64,000 bases of DNA from Garcia nutans (lineage: Eukaryota > Streptophyta > Magnoliopsida > Malpighiales > Euphorbiaceae). Numbering within the stretch: the stretch's first letter is position 1; each line of letters starts with the position of its first letter. The DNA lies in assembly GCA_947685225.1 (NCBI GenBank), contig CANTUV010000053.1, forward strand, positions 2,341,501 through 2,405,500. The letters are read 5' to 3'. Position numbers and translations under genes: made by a program. This document shows positions 25,452 to 37,059 of the stretch, piece by piece. The notes below the pieces were generated by a model. It did no database searches and had not been told where the DNA came from. It saw only the letters and a program-made list of their open reading frames with translations.

Positions 25452-25489
25452 GCGCGATTAAACACTATCGCGCTAAGCCAACGGCTTAG
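25452..25489 (-). other. Two-hairpin module in S2, perfect stems
   Basis: Plus strand GCGCGAT (25452-25458) pairs with ATCGCGC (25467-25473). Then CTAAGCC (25473-25479), a 3-nt loop, GGCTTAG (25483-25489). Both 7-bp stems are perfect. On the element strand CAGGTAAT follows. Confidence 0.75.
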
Positions 25490-25754
25490 TAAGATAATCA
25501 TGCAAATGATATGACTTAGTGCAATGCAATGTCATTTCTCAATCCATATTATACATATAACATCATATATGCAAAACTAACAACATATTTTCACATTACA
25601 TATCACATTTCAATATCTTTTCATATACCTCATTAGTATTCATTTAACCATTCATAATCAACACTAAACAAAGACAAGCATGGGCCCAAGACACACTAAT
25701 ATGCCATTCAATTTTCAGAGTTAATGCTTTGGTTTTGTTATCACATTTATCAAT

Positions 25755-25935
25755 ATCATATACCCAACTAGGCTTCAAGGATTAAGTTCAACCAAGCTTC
25801 AAGGGGAGCAAAGCATGCTAAGCTTCTACCCAACTTGGCTTCAAGAACTAACCCAACCTAGCTTCAAGGGTGGTAACATCTCAATTAGGCTTCAAGGATT
25901 CAATCCAACCTAACTTCAAGAGATTGTTACACTTA
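25755..25935. repeat. Degenerate tandem repeat (AACTAGGCTTCAAGG type) in S2
   Basis: Six to eight imperfect copies of a unit like CCCAACTAGGCTTCAAGG. The LTRs of A, C, D and F have a different short repeat at the same relative place. Confidence 0.7.
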
Positions 25936-26404
25936 TTAGGCATGCCACCAACAACCAACTCTGAAAATGGAATAACACATTAGCCACACAATTCATTTAT
26001 TATTCAATTATCATTTTCATTCTCAATTCTCAACAACATTTAGGCAAACATGCCTTATTTCTTTCAATCACATCATCATAGCCAAACACAATGGCATTGT
26101 CTCATATCATGTCTTATTTGAATTATCATTGCATCTTTGATATACATTTCAATGTATATTACTTATGAAACACATTACTATTCACAATGCATAACATAAC
26201 ATTGTTCAATCTCAACAATGCAATTAGGGCAAAGAACAATTGATATGATTCATAGCTTTAGGACCTTACACATGCATTTGATTATATCATTCATTGATTC
26301 AAGTGTGTTTAAAGTGTTTAGGGTTAGGTTTAAGGACCAACCTACCTTTGGAGAACCAAAGCAATGCAATAAGATCAAAGAATGAAAACCTTAACTATCA
26401 CACT

Positions 26405-26655
26405 TGAGGGACACGGGCAGCCCACTTGAGGGACACGGCCAAGCTTGTGGCCGTGTCACTCAACCCACTTGGACAGTAAGCAACACGGGCAAGGGACACG
26501 GCCAAGCTTGTGGCCGTGTCTCTTAAACCAAAACTCACAGTAGCTAACACGGCTTGGGAACACGGCCATGTCACCCAAAAACTAATCCAACACGCCCAAA
26601 ATCCCTTGGCTTGGCCGTGTCTCACATTGCTTTTGGCCGTGTCTCCCAAAACACA
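26405..26655. repeat. ACACGGCC/GGCCGTGT array in S2
   Basis: At least five GGACACGGCCAAGCTTGTGG / GGCCGTGTC-type inverted motifs. Confidence 0.85.
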
Positions 26656-28813
26656 AACCCTAATATGCACAACTCTCCTCCAATTGCACTCAAACTCATC
26701 AAACACCATATAACATGTTTCAAATGAATGGAATCAATGTTCTAAACACAAATTCTACATGTTTAACACAATATTCCTTATTAAAACACATCAACCAAAA
26801 CATTTAAACACATACCATCTCAAACCCTAAAACCAACTTTACACTTGAACTTCCACTATCAAAATCCATTTAAACTTACAACCAAACCAACCTCAATTCA
26901 ATCTTTTAACTAACAATCAACTTTAACACTTGTAAACACATATCAAACACACCAAATCATCACATCAACAAATCACAATTCAATATAGACATAACCTCAA
27001 AATTACCAAAGGAATTCAAGAGATTTCTTACCTAAGATGAAGAAATTCCACAATTCTCTTGTCAAATCCTTTGATTGCTTCTTCAATTTGCTTCTAGCAC
27101 CATGAATACCTCTCTTGCTCTCTCTTCTCTTCAATGGCCGGCCTCTTCAAGAAAGAAAGAAGAAAATGCACAAGTCAAACACCTTTTCTTCTTTTAATCT
27201 CCACCATGCATTCCACTTCAAGCAATTACTCAAATACCCCTCATCATTTAACTTAGCTTTTGTCTCTTATAAACCCAATTAAGTAATTTCACATGCCATA
27301 TAAAAATCTCCTCTTGCATTGACTCTCTCCCTTTGACCATTTTATATGTTATATATATCATCATATACACAACATATACCATTCTCTCTAAACCCTATTT
27401 TCTTTCCAAAACACATATACACAAGCATTCTCCTCCCAATTTCTTTTCTTAACACATCATATACATTCAATCCAATTTATAACAATAATAACAACAACAA
27501 TATAACCAAGACTTCTAGGGCATACATGAGGATATTACAAAATGTGATAGCAAATAATCATTTAGTATCACATTTAATGACATTTCCAACATTAAATCAT
27601 AATTACACATCACACCTACAAATTTTCAAAAATTTAACCTTTCCTTACTTTAACATTAGAATTCCATTCTACTACAATTAAATTAGTGTTTTAAGTTTAT
27701 TTATATTATTAAAAACATATTTTAATACATTTAAATCATTTACATTATAAAAATACACTCTTATATACAAAATCTCAAAAATGGCATAACCTTCCCCCAT
27801 TGAAGGTTTTTCATTCCAACACAATCCATTACTCATTCTAAGCTTATATTCATCACTTTTAACACTAAACAACATGCTTAAACAAATAAAATCACACAAT
27901 TCAACCACTTTGGAAAAATCACTTTTCCAAAACCCTAAATCTCCACTTCCATTCTCAAACTCCAACCCAACACCACCAAATCCAATATTTGACTTTAAAA
28001 TACTTGTTTATGAATAAAAACAACTCATTTGGAATCAATTTGCACAATTAAAATTCATGTTTTCAAAGCCGCAAAAATCCATAACCCTAAATTCTCTCTC
28101 TTCACCATTCTTTAACCAAACTCCATCATCTCTTCAATCTAACCTTAGAATCATTGTTAACTACCCAAAATAACATCATACACACCAATTCCAACAATTA
28201 TAAGATACTACATAAAAATTCAAACTCTCACATAATCTAAATTTCCAAGGAATTCAAAGAAAAGAGATGGAAACTTACTAATTTTGGTGGAAATCACCAA
28301 AAATCCACTTGAAACTTGTTTATTCCTTCAATTTATGGAGTATGGAAGAAGAAAAATCAATGGACTTCAATCATCCATGGACGCCACGTTCTTGAGAAGA
28401 AGAAGAAGAAGAAGAAGAAGACTTTTAAATATTATTTCCTTTTCATCTTTTTTTTAACCACATATATATATATATATTAAAATAATTTAATATTTAATAT
28501 TTAATTATTTTTTTAATAAATTAAAAGTCCTAATTTCCCTCTTCCATTCAAAATTAATTTTTTTAATTATTTTTTTAATTTTGAATTTATAAGATTTAAT
28601 TACCAAAATACCCTTTTCTTTTAAAAAGTGTTGACTTTTATATATGTTATATATATTTTGCATATATATCACATATATATTCCACTTTTTCATTTAAAAT
28701 CCCTTCATTTTTTATTTAAAACTATTAATTTAATTTATCCTTTTAAATTATAATTTATTTTGTCCAATTTTTCAAAATAAAAAAATTTTAAAATTTTTGG
28801 ATGTTACAGGTAT

Positions 28814-29536
28814 TCTAGGTAATTCCTTCGAAAAAATATTTGAAAACTCACTCACTGTAACTATGTCTCTCAAATGCTTGCTTGAATGTCGTGTATCATT
28901 AACATAAGCAAGGTAAGCTTCATATTTCTTCCTAATAAACCTTCTAGCTTTAGCTGTAAAAATCAAACTAGAAGGGTAAAATTATTTTTCTCCTCGAACA
29001 ACAATTTCACCATAATCCAGAATCTTAAAAGATACAACTTTACTACAACAGTGCATAGTTGCTTGATGTTGGGACAACCAATCCATTTCCAAGATTACAT
29101 CAAAGTTATGGAATAGAAGTTCAATATAAATCAGCAGGAAGTTCTTCATCATGAATTCTAAGTGGACAATTTTGATATACTTTGTTTACCTTCACACTAT
29201 GACCTAAGGGATTAATAACTTTTATCTCATAATCAAGTTTATCAACATACATTCCCTTCCCTGAAGCTATAGTTGTACAAATATAAGAATGTGTAGAACC
29301 AGGATCTAATAATGCATGCACATTAAGACCAAGTAAAGAAAATTTACCAACTACAACATCAGGAGCATTTGGTCCCCCACAACTTTTATGGCATAAGCTC
29401 TAGTTGGAGCACTGTCTCGAGTCTGAGGTCTATCCACTATTTCAGATCCTCTCTGCACTATTTCAGATCCTCTCTGCTGACTAACATTGGGTCGACCACC
29501 TCTACCTATCCTACGGCCTGACTAAGACCTCTGTAC
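28814..29536 (-). pseudogene. Element B, RT start, protease and zinc-knuckle linker
   Basis: Continuation of B beyond C. Minus strand near 28830 reads FSKELPRIP, which joins the RT part at 13730. At 29321-29121 is the protease: ALLDPGSTHSYICT with an intact DxGST motif, then NPLGHSVKVNKVYQNCPLRI. Above 29400 follows an Arg/Gly/Gln-rich linker typical of the end of gag. The gene is cut at 29536 by D, and the remaining gag and 5' LTR of B are not found in this window. Confidence 0.85.
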
Positions 29537-30494
29537 TGTAATACCCCAATTTTTGATGTACTTTGGAATAGTAGTTATGAGAGAGTATATTGGTGAAATA
29601 GGTAAAGAAAATATAATAAGAGATAGATGTGTATGAAGGATGTTATATATATAATGTATTTGAAATATATGGAAAATATAAATACAATATATAAGACATA
29701 TACACCACATATACATGATATATACATTGGTGCAGGCAAAATTAATTTTAAACAATTAATAATAATAATAATGATAATAATGACAAGAGAAAGGAGAAAT
29801 GAAAGTCAAAATAAGGAAAAATATTATTGGTGGGAAAATTTAGGTGGAAATAATTATAATATTTTATATATATAAGATAAGGATGAAATTTAATAGAGAG
29901 CTTTCTCTCTTTCTTTCTTCTTCTTCTTCCTCTTTGAACATGAGATTAGAGAGAGAGAGAAGAGTTTGATTTTGTTAATATACACACCAAATTTATAAGA
30001 GTCTTAAGAGAATTGAAGGTGGATATTGAAGATTTGGCAAAGAATTCAAGTAAGTGCTCTTTTCCTTGAGCTGATTTTTATAGATTTTGAGTTTATATGT
30101 GACATGGTTAGTGAGAGAAAGTGATGATTAATTGAATAATATGATGATAATGAAATATTGAAGTATATATATATATATATGTTGAATTGGTGCTTAGATG
30201 ATGAAAATATGATTATTTGTGAGGATGATGAGTAGTTGAAATTGAGGAATAAGGGTGATAAGGAAAAGAGTAAGGGTTTAGTATAAATGAGCTGGAAATT
30301 GAGTAAATTGATACATGGATGATTGTATAAATGAATTATATAATGATTATCATTATGATATGCTGGAGTTATATAAGTGTTGAATTGATGGGTAAATTAT
30401 GAATATAAACTAAGATGATGATTAAGGGTGTTGTAGTATTGATTTTGGAATGATTGTGTTCATATGGTTGAGAGTTCAAAATGCAGAACTTTTG

Positions 30495-30790
30495 CCTGAC
30501 ACGGCCAGTGACACGGCCATATTGTTGGGTGTGTCAACGGTGCTGAGTTTAACGTTGATGACACCGCCATTAACACGGCCATGTCTCTGGACGTGTCGTA
30601 GCTACTGTGAGATAAGATAATTGACACGGCCATGAGCATGCTCGTGTTGTTGGGTGTGTCAAAGTTTCTATGAGGCAGAATGAATGACACGAGCAGTGAC
30701 ACGCCCATGTCATTAGATGTTTCAATGCTTCTGTATGAACGAGTTAATAACACGGTCATTAACACGCCCGTGTTGTTGGGTGTGTCACTT
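30495..30790. repeat. ACACGGCC array in LTR of D
   Basis: Repeats such as TGACACGGCCAGTGACACGG and AACACGCCCGTGTTGTTGGG. In F the matching block has ACATGG/ACATGC in place of many ACACGG/ACACGC, which fits loss of methylated C. Confidence 0.83.
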
Positions 30791-31395
30791 GAGAATAACT
30801 CCATTTGTTGCTTTTCATTTGTAATTCCTTTTTAAATAATTTGAATGTTAAGAATGCCTTAGAATGTGATACTAAATGGTTATTTATGATCACATTTGGT
30901 ATAGGCATTGAGAGAGAGTAGTTTGCCCAACCTTAGTGTTGAAGGGCAACTTGGAAAAGAAGGTTAGAGGGAGTTTTAAAGCTTATTTTGGAGTGTTTCA
31001 TAAGGTAAGTACAAACTTGGAATAATTGCTTATATTTGCATGACATTTGGACTTAACACATTTGGTTGAAAAATGTGTTAAGTTACTTACTACATTGTTA
31101 GTGCATCAGTAATATGCTATGATTTGTATGATGTCACAGATGCATTATATGTAATGTGAACTATGTTCAAAATATGATAATGACCCAAAATATATGGGTA
31201 ATGTAATTTGTTATGTATACATTAAAGATGGTATGTAAAGACATTGGTGATGGCTATATTGATATAAATGAGATAATTGAGGCATTGTGCCTAGCTTGAT
31301 CTTGAGAAAATGAGAAAGATATTGATAATGAAATTATGAAAGAATTGTGTGCCTAGTATGTTATTCAATTTTCAGAATTTTGTGTTTGGCGGAAT

Positions 31396-31525
31396 GTCTA
31401 AGACGTAACAGTCCCTTTAAGCTGGATTGGGCTTGGTCCTTGAAGCCTAGTTGGGATGTTACATGAGGTAGCAGTCCCTTGAAGCTGGGTTGGGTCTAGT
31501 CCTTGAAGCCTAGTTGGGATGTTAC
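31396..31525. repeat. Two-copy repeat in LTR of D
   Basis: Two units of about 60 bp with GTAACAGTCCC / GCAGTCCC, AAGCTGG and TCCTTGAAGCCTAGTTGGG. They lie where other Tekay-type LTRs have their own short repeats. Confidence 0.8.
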
Positions 31526-32103
31526 ATATGAGGTTATCCTCATTTTGATTATGATTTGCCTTCGGGGCTAGACACATGGTGTCATCTTGGACCAAAGCAG
31601 TAACTCTGGGATTTGAATAGCATATTAAATTCTTTTGGGCCCATGCTTGTGTTTATTTTTTTGTGAATTATGAATTGTGAAATAATTGAGAAATATATTA
31701 AGATATAATGTTATGAGATGGTGATCATGGAATGATGTGATCACAATACATATGTAAATTACTGAAAAGGAATGTGGCTTAAGAAAATATGCTAAATGAT
31801 GAGAAATGAATTGTTGAAAGACTTGAGCAAAGCTAAGTCTTGATATTGAAAACGAGATTATGAAAATATAATGTGATGTGTAATATGTATATGGGTGTGG
31901 AAATTGTATGTATTGTTTCATGAATATTATGATAGGCCATCGAATTGTGGCTTATGTTAAAGATATATATAAATTATAAAATTAGTGAAAAGATATGAAA
32001 AGTGCATTGAAAATGAAAAACAAGATAAGAATATGATGATAAATGATGTTAGTATGTGAGTATGATTTTCTGTAATATATGTATATAATATTTATATGTA
32101 CTA

Positions 32104-32149
32104 CTAAGCTTTCGAGCTTAGCGCGGTTGTGTAAATCGTGCAGGTGAGT
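32104..32149 (+). other. Two-hairpin module and splice-donor-like site in LTR of D
   Basis: CTAAGCT-TTCG-AGCTTAG (32104-32121) gives a perfect 7-bp stem with a TTCG loop. GCGCGGT...ATCGTGC (32121-32127 with 32135-32141) pairs with two G.U wobbles on this, the sense strand. CAG|GTGAGT at 32141-32149 is an ideal 5' splice site. Confidence 0.72.
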
Positions 32150-32504
32150 AGATGGTTGATCTGGGAGCCAAATAGTTATGCCACGAGAAGAGTAAGAGTA
32201 TTTCGAGACCAACTAGAAGGTGGTGCATACATGTACAATTTTATTATTTTGTATTTTGATAAAAATGTATATGTACATAAGTGAATTTCAGAAAAAACAA
32301 TGTAACTTATATATATGTAATATAATAAAAAGTATAATGGTTTTGTAAATGTTCTTTAATTAAAAATATATTATTTGTATGGAACTAAGGTAAGGGATTT
32401 AAACAATACTGAAACGTGATATCCTTATAATTTATATACGTATTGTATGTATACAGGGTATATGTATAGTACTTATATAGAGTATATGGATGTTACAATT
32501 ATTT

Positions 32505-32521
32505 TGGTATCAAAGCTTAGG
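32505..32521 (+). other. Element D primer-binding site
   Basis: TGGTATCAAAGCTTAGG, which is the iMet-tRNA site with transitions (GAGCC to AAGCT). Confidence 0.85.
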
Positions 32522-33414
32522 TTTGAGATTCTCAGCCTAAGGAGATTTTTTAAAAAAAAAAGAGATGGAAATTTCAAAAAAATGAAACTTGTGATTTATG
32601 CATATGCATTAACATCTAGGTTGGTCTCGGATGTGGCATTATGTGATTTGTGATGTGATATATTTGAATTACATGAGTTGGTTAATAGTGTGTGAATGAG
32701 GCTTTACATGAAAGTAAAGCTAGAGAAAGAAATGATATGAAAAAATTTGTATAAGTTTAATTGATAAATTAAATAATTGGAGTTTACTTAAGTAAAACTA
32801 ATTTCAAAATTAAATATGTTTGTGAAATAGGTTATAAGAGAATGAATATGAGAATAATGTTGGAAATGAGTTGAAAAAAAATCAAGATTTAAGTAAGTAC
32901 CTCTTCTCTAAAGCTTAGTTCTCTTTCTAATAAAGACTATGTTTGGATTGCTAGAGAGAGAAAATATTGTTTGATTGTTAAAATGGGTAGAAATGATACT
33001 AAAATGAAGAGAGTACGGGGGAATATTGGGTTGGTTGATTGATATGGGCAAGGTGTGAAAATTTAGGGTTTGGTTATGTAAAGTTAAGGTTTTTAAAAAT
33101 AGGTGATGTTGGTTAATGTGAGGAGATATATTAGTGTTGTTTTAATGCAAATATTGCGATTTTAATGATAGAAATGTGATATAATTGAGTGTTGTTTAAG
33201 CTCATGTTAATGGTGGTAATATGTGAAATTTGAATTTTTGAAATGGGCTTTCATAATTATGAAAATGATGTGTTTTGATGTTATATTACTATATAAATAA
33301 TATTTTTAAAGTTAAATATTAAAAAAATGAGATTAATAGATTGAAGTTTAAGTAAAGTAGTAAGTTGAGAGTTTGGAGTTTTAATGGAATTTTAATGAGG
33401 ATTACTTATATAGG
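32522..33414 (+). other. Leader of D, then unassigned AT-rich sequence
   Basis: The first 140 bp after the primer-binding site resemble the leaders of A, C and F (ATGCAT, then GATCTCGGATGTGGCA-like). Beyond about 32660 I recognise nothing: no gag, no pol, no second LTR. A stretch near 32890-33080 looks like the start-of-exon region in the LTR of D (AAGTAAGTRC followed by pyrimidines), so it may be another LTR fragment. It ends where the Copia element E begins abruptly. Confidence 0.5.
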
Positions 33415-33816
33415 ATGATCCTTGGATGTAGGAACAAATTCCCACACTTTGTTTCTCTCAAATTGATTGAGTTCATCTTGCATAGAAATCACCCAAAATT
33501 CATCATTAAGAGCCTCCTCAATTGTCCTTGGCTCAATTTGAGAAACTAAAGCAATAGTAGAGTCTAAGTATTTAAATTTTGATTTAGTAGTTACTCCCTT
33601 TGAAGTGTCACCAATGATGAGATCCCTTGGATGATCCTTTTGATAATGCCAATCTTTGGGTATCTCTTGAGTCTTCTCTTGTTCTAAAATTAGTTCATCA
33701 TTCTCTTCTTTTGGAACATTGCTTATTTCAAGCTCGTCAAATGTACCTACAAAGTCATCAAGAACACTACCTTTCCCATAATCAAGCTTGGATGATTCAT
33801 AAAAAATAACATGCAT
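33415..33816 (-). pseudogene. Element E (Copia) reverse transcriptase, N-terminal stub
   Basis: Minus strand: WHYQKDHPRDLIIGD, STIALVSQIEPRTIEEAL and MQDELNQFERNKVWEFVPTS. This is the linker and first part of the Ty1/Copia RT, in the style of SIRE-like elements. The frame stops just after the VP motif, and the catalytic YVDD part, RNase H and 3' LTR are absent. The element is therefore truncated at about 33415 by deletion or by an unrecognised junction. Confidence 0.88.
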
Positions 33817-33852
33817 TGATTCTTCAACTATTAGAGTTCTTTTATTAAATAC

Positions 33853-34480
33853 TCAATATGCTTTGCTAGAAGATGAGTAACCCAAAAAGATTCCTTCACC
33901 CAATTTAGATGGGAATTTTCCAAGGATGTCCTTAGTATTTAATATGAAGCATTTGCATCCTAATACTCTAGGGTATGGAATTTTAGGTTTTCTTCCCTTC
34001 CATAACTCATAACAAGTTTTATTCATTAAAAGCCTTTTAATAACACGATTTGAAATATAACATGTGGCATTAATTGTTTCCACCCAAAAGTAAGAAGGTA
34101 AATTATACTCATCGAGTATTATTCTAGCCATTTCTACCAATGTTTTATTTTTCCTTTCAACCATACCATTTTGTCGTGGTGTCTTAGGAGCTGAAAAATT
34201 ATGTGAGATTCTAAGTTCATTACAAAAATTTTTGAAGTTATCATTTTCAAATTCTTTGCCATGGTCAGTTCTAATAGTTGTGATCACATACCCTTTTTCA
34301 TTGTAAACTTTTTGCAAAAATTTTGAAATGATTAAAAGCTTCATTCTTTTGAGCTAGAAAATTAACCCATGTAAACCTTAAGTAATCATCAATAAGAACA
34401 AATGCATATAACTTGCCTCTTAGACTAGCAACTCTATTAGGATGAAACAAATCCAAATGTATTAGTTCTAGAGGTCTAGA
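33853..34480 (-). pseudogene. Element E integrase core
   Basis: Minus strand from 34344: IRTDHGKEFEN (second catalytic Asp), APKTPRQNGMVERKNKTL (catalytic Glu) and SNRVIKRLLMNKTCYELWKG, then ILGKFPSKLGEGIFLGY. The first Asp region lies upstream in another frame, near 34380. This is the Copia order (integrase before RT), the opposite of Gypsy elements such as A, and the text is typical of SIRE/Tork-type elements. Confidence 0.9.
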
Positions 34481-34559
34481 TGTACTTACAATATTCTTAG
34501 TTTTAAAAGAACTCTTATGTTGTTTTACAAGTTAACATGGTTCATAACTTTTATCTTTA

Positions 34560-35070
34560 TTAAATATTATTTTAGAAAGACCATCTAGAAGTTCTTCTTT
34601 GCATAGACATTGTAATTGATCCATATTAGCATGTCCTAATCTTCTATGCCAAAGACAAGCATCATTGTTAATAGTGACTGAACATTCAAAAGCATTATTA
34701 GAGTGTAGGTCAATTTTATATGTGTAACCAATTCTACTTCAATTGAATGCAAGTTCACCACTAGAATATGCGATTGTGCATCCTTTAGAGTTAAAATTGA
34801 CCTATATCCTTTGTCACATAATTGACTAATACTAAGCAAATTATGTTTCAATCTATCAACTAACCACACATTATCAATCATATTTTTGCCAATCATTCCA
34901 ATAGAGACTATGCCTATAATTTTTTCTTTAGCATTATTTCCAAAAGTTACATTACCTCCTTAATTGTAAGTGAGTGTTGTAAAAAGTTTTTCATCACCCA
35001 TCATGTGCCTTGAGCATCCACTATCTATAAGCCAAACAATTTCATTGATAGTAGACTTTAGGCATACCTA
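34560..35070 (-). pseudogene. Element E protease and pre-integrase zinc domain
   Basis: The protease motif WLIDSGCSRHMMGD is read near 35030, with the catalytic DSG intact. A stop follows (TAA for the residue after TLTYN, near 34960), then VTFGNNAKEKIIGI and KHNLLSISQLCDKGY (34896-34636). The GAG-pre-integrase motif WHRRLGHANMDQL follows near 34650. The order protease, pre-integrase, integrase is normal for Copia. Confidence 0.88.
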
Positions 35071-35099
35071 CAAGATAATGAAAATTTACCTTCTTTTAG

Positions 35100-37005
35100 G
35101 TACCCAAATGAACTTGGGTTCTTAGGGGTTAGTAATAGAAGGATCCTCTAATTTGAGGTGTGCCTTTCTAATGTAACAAAATGTACTTTTATGTTCAAAT
35201 TTCATGCAATATTGGCATTGATACAAGGTTTTGTGTTTTTGTATTCTTTTTCTATTTAACCTTAAAGAATTAAATTGACAATCACATGTCTTGTGTGATA
35301 GGATTGTTTGTATGCATGCTTGTGGTTATGATCATGCCTTTTGTACATATATGCATAAGTTGCTCTTAGAACCTTAATTTAAGAGCTAAGAGTAGTCTTT
35401 TTAATACTTTTTGGCTTAGTGTGTGCTTGTGCATTCTTTACCACTTTATCACTAGAATTTTGAGTTATAAATGCTTTAACAAATGTGGGTGCATTCGATG
35501 AAGTAGCAGATGAGCCATTGAACTCAAAGCCAAACTTGGAGGAAGGTGGTCTTTGGGCATTTATTAATGTATCCAAGGATTCCTTACCCTTGTGAAACTT
35601 TGAAATAGAATTTTTAGATCATTTATTTCTTCTTTCAAATTGTGATTTTCCTTAGAAAGTTTTTCTAAGCTAGATGAATTTTTTTGACATTTCATCTAAG
35701 GATTTCATTAATTGTTCATTTGAAGTTTTTAATTCTAAAGTAGAACTCCTCAAAGAAATAAAGTCCTTTTCTAGCTTAGAACATTTTTCTTTATAAAACT
35801 TCATTTTAGAAAGATAATCTTGGACTTTTAGGTTCATATGCTTAACTATATCATCATCCAAAGCATTACCAACATTATCACTATATGCGTTAGAGTTTAA
35901 GGATTGAGTACATACCTCATTGGTGTGATCATCATCATCTCCAATAGCCATGAGACATAAATTTGCAATTCCTTACTCTTCCTCCTCTTCTTTCACTTGA
36001 GGAGTCATCATCCCATGTGGCTTTAAGAGATTTCTTCTTCTCCTTGTCCCATTTCTTTTTTTGGTTTTGAAGCAATCCATTTTGATGTGAATCGGTTTGC
36101 CACAATCATAACATTTTACTTCATTCTTCTTCTCTTTATCTTTGAAAGAAGATTTGGAGGAATTACCTCTATTTGTTTCCCATCTCCTCTTTTGTTTCCA
36201 TTCACTTAGTCTCCTAGATAGCATGGCTATTTCATTATCATCATCATCGCTATCTTCTTCACTTGAGCTCTCAACTTCTTTTGTGACTTTGAGAGCTATG
36301 GCCTTTTTCTTGTCCTTTTCACCCTTATCTTCCTCTTTTTTGGTATGCAATTCAAAGGTGAGGGGCTTGCCAACTAGCTCATCGATTCTTAGAGTACTAA
36401 GATTATGAGCTTCTTTAATTGAAGAGACTTTTGATTCAAAGTTCTTCTTGGCTCTTAGTGCTCTCAATATTTTTCTATTGATATTGCCTTGATCATGGAT
36501 TTTTCCACATTTCATTAAGTCGTTGACAATAGCAAGCAACCGATTTATCATTTCGATGACATTTTCATTGGGCTTCATCTTGAATAGTTCATACTCATGT
36601 ACAAGCATTTGGGTTTTGGTGAACCTCACTTGGGTAGTACCCTTCTGATAATTCTCAAGAGTTTTTCAAATTCTATGTGCACAAGTAATATGTTGGACTA
36701 TTCCAACTTCTTCTCTAGATATGAAATTCACCAAGATGAAGGATGCACTATTGTTCTTAAAGTAGGCTCTTTCTTGGGCATCTGTCCATTTGTCTCTAGG
36801 AAGAGGCACTTGAATACCATCAACCTCATGAGTATGAGGTTTCCACTCATTTTATATGAATTTCCAAAGCTCAATTCCCTCACTATCAAGAAATAAATTC
36901 ATCTTGTATTTCCAGTAAGAGAAATCCATTCCATTAAAGTAGGGTCTAAGAAAAGAATTGAGATTTCAATGAGAGGTTGAGTTAGATGAAGAGGTGGTTG
37001 CCATT
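35100..37005 (-). pseudogene. Element E gag
   Basis: The ATG at about 37003 (MATTSSSNSTSH) is followed by a stop and then FNGMDFSYWKYKMNLFLDS near 36900, the typical Copia gag start. The main body (36629-35973) has the gag-polypeptide fold region, an acidic Ser/Asp stretch, and the zinc knuckle CYDCGKPIHIKMDC (CX2CX4HX4C). It then gives a Lys/Arg-rich and Glu-rich end. A further piece (35951-35670) is rich in Lys, Glu and Leu and looks coiled-coil, as in SIRE gag. Several frame breaks separate the pieces. Confidence 0.88.
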
Positions 37006-37044
37006 ATGGATCAAATTTCACAATTAAGCTCTTTGAAATTTTGA

Positions 37045-37057
37045 GGCTCTGATATCA
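37045..37057 (-). other. Element E primer-binding site
   Basis: Minus strand TGATATCAGAGCC, one change from the iMet-tRNA site, 2 bp from the LTR edge at 37060. Confidence 0.82.
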
Positions 37058-37059
37058 AT

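Larger units (their letters stand above)
25062..27539 (-). mobile_element. S2: solo LTR, Tekay-like, inserted in LTR of C (2478 bp)
   Basis: TGTAACACCC to GATATTACA, bounded by perfect 5-bp duplications AAATG (25057-25061 and 27540-27544). Removing it restores the LTR sequence AAATGTGATAGC. The hairpin module and GGGCCC block near its left end show that it faces the minus strand. Its body is unlike the A/C LTR, so it is a different family in the same lineage. No internal domain is present. It carries an ACACGGCC array (26405-26655) and a (TAA/CAA) run (27480-27500). Confidence 0.92.
23313..28808 (-). mobile_element. Element C, 5' LTR, split by solo LTR S2
   Basis: TGTAACACCC at 23313 to GATGTTACA at 28808, followed by the TSD GGTAT (28809-28813). 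It contains S2, the (GAA)8 tract (28396-28419), the GGGCCC block (24150-24163) and a hairpin module (23942-23978). Confidence 0.94.
29537..32497 (+). mobile_element. Element D, 5' LTR (2961 bp, plus strand)
   Basis: TGTAATACCCC at 29537 to GGATGTTACA at 32497, followed at once by a primer-binding site, so it is the upstream LTR of a plus-strand Tekay-like element. The 5 bp before it, TGTAC (29532-29536), are the expected TSD, with no partner found. It resembles, in reverse, the LTRs of F: the same order of ACACGG repeats, the same phrases around AATGTGTTAAG, and the same GGGCCC block (31635-31648). D and F are therefore one family. Confidence 0.88.
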
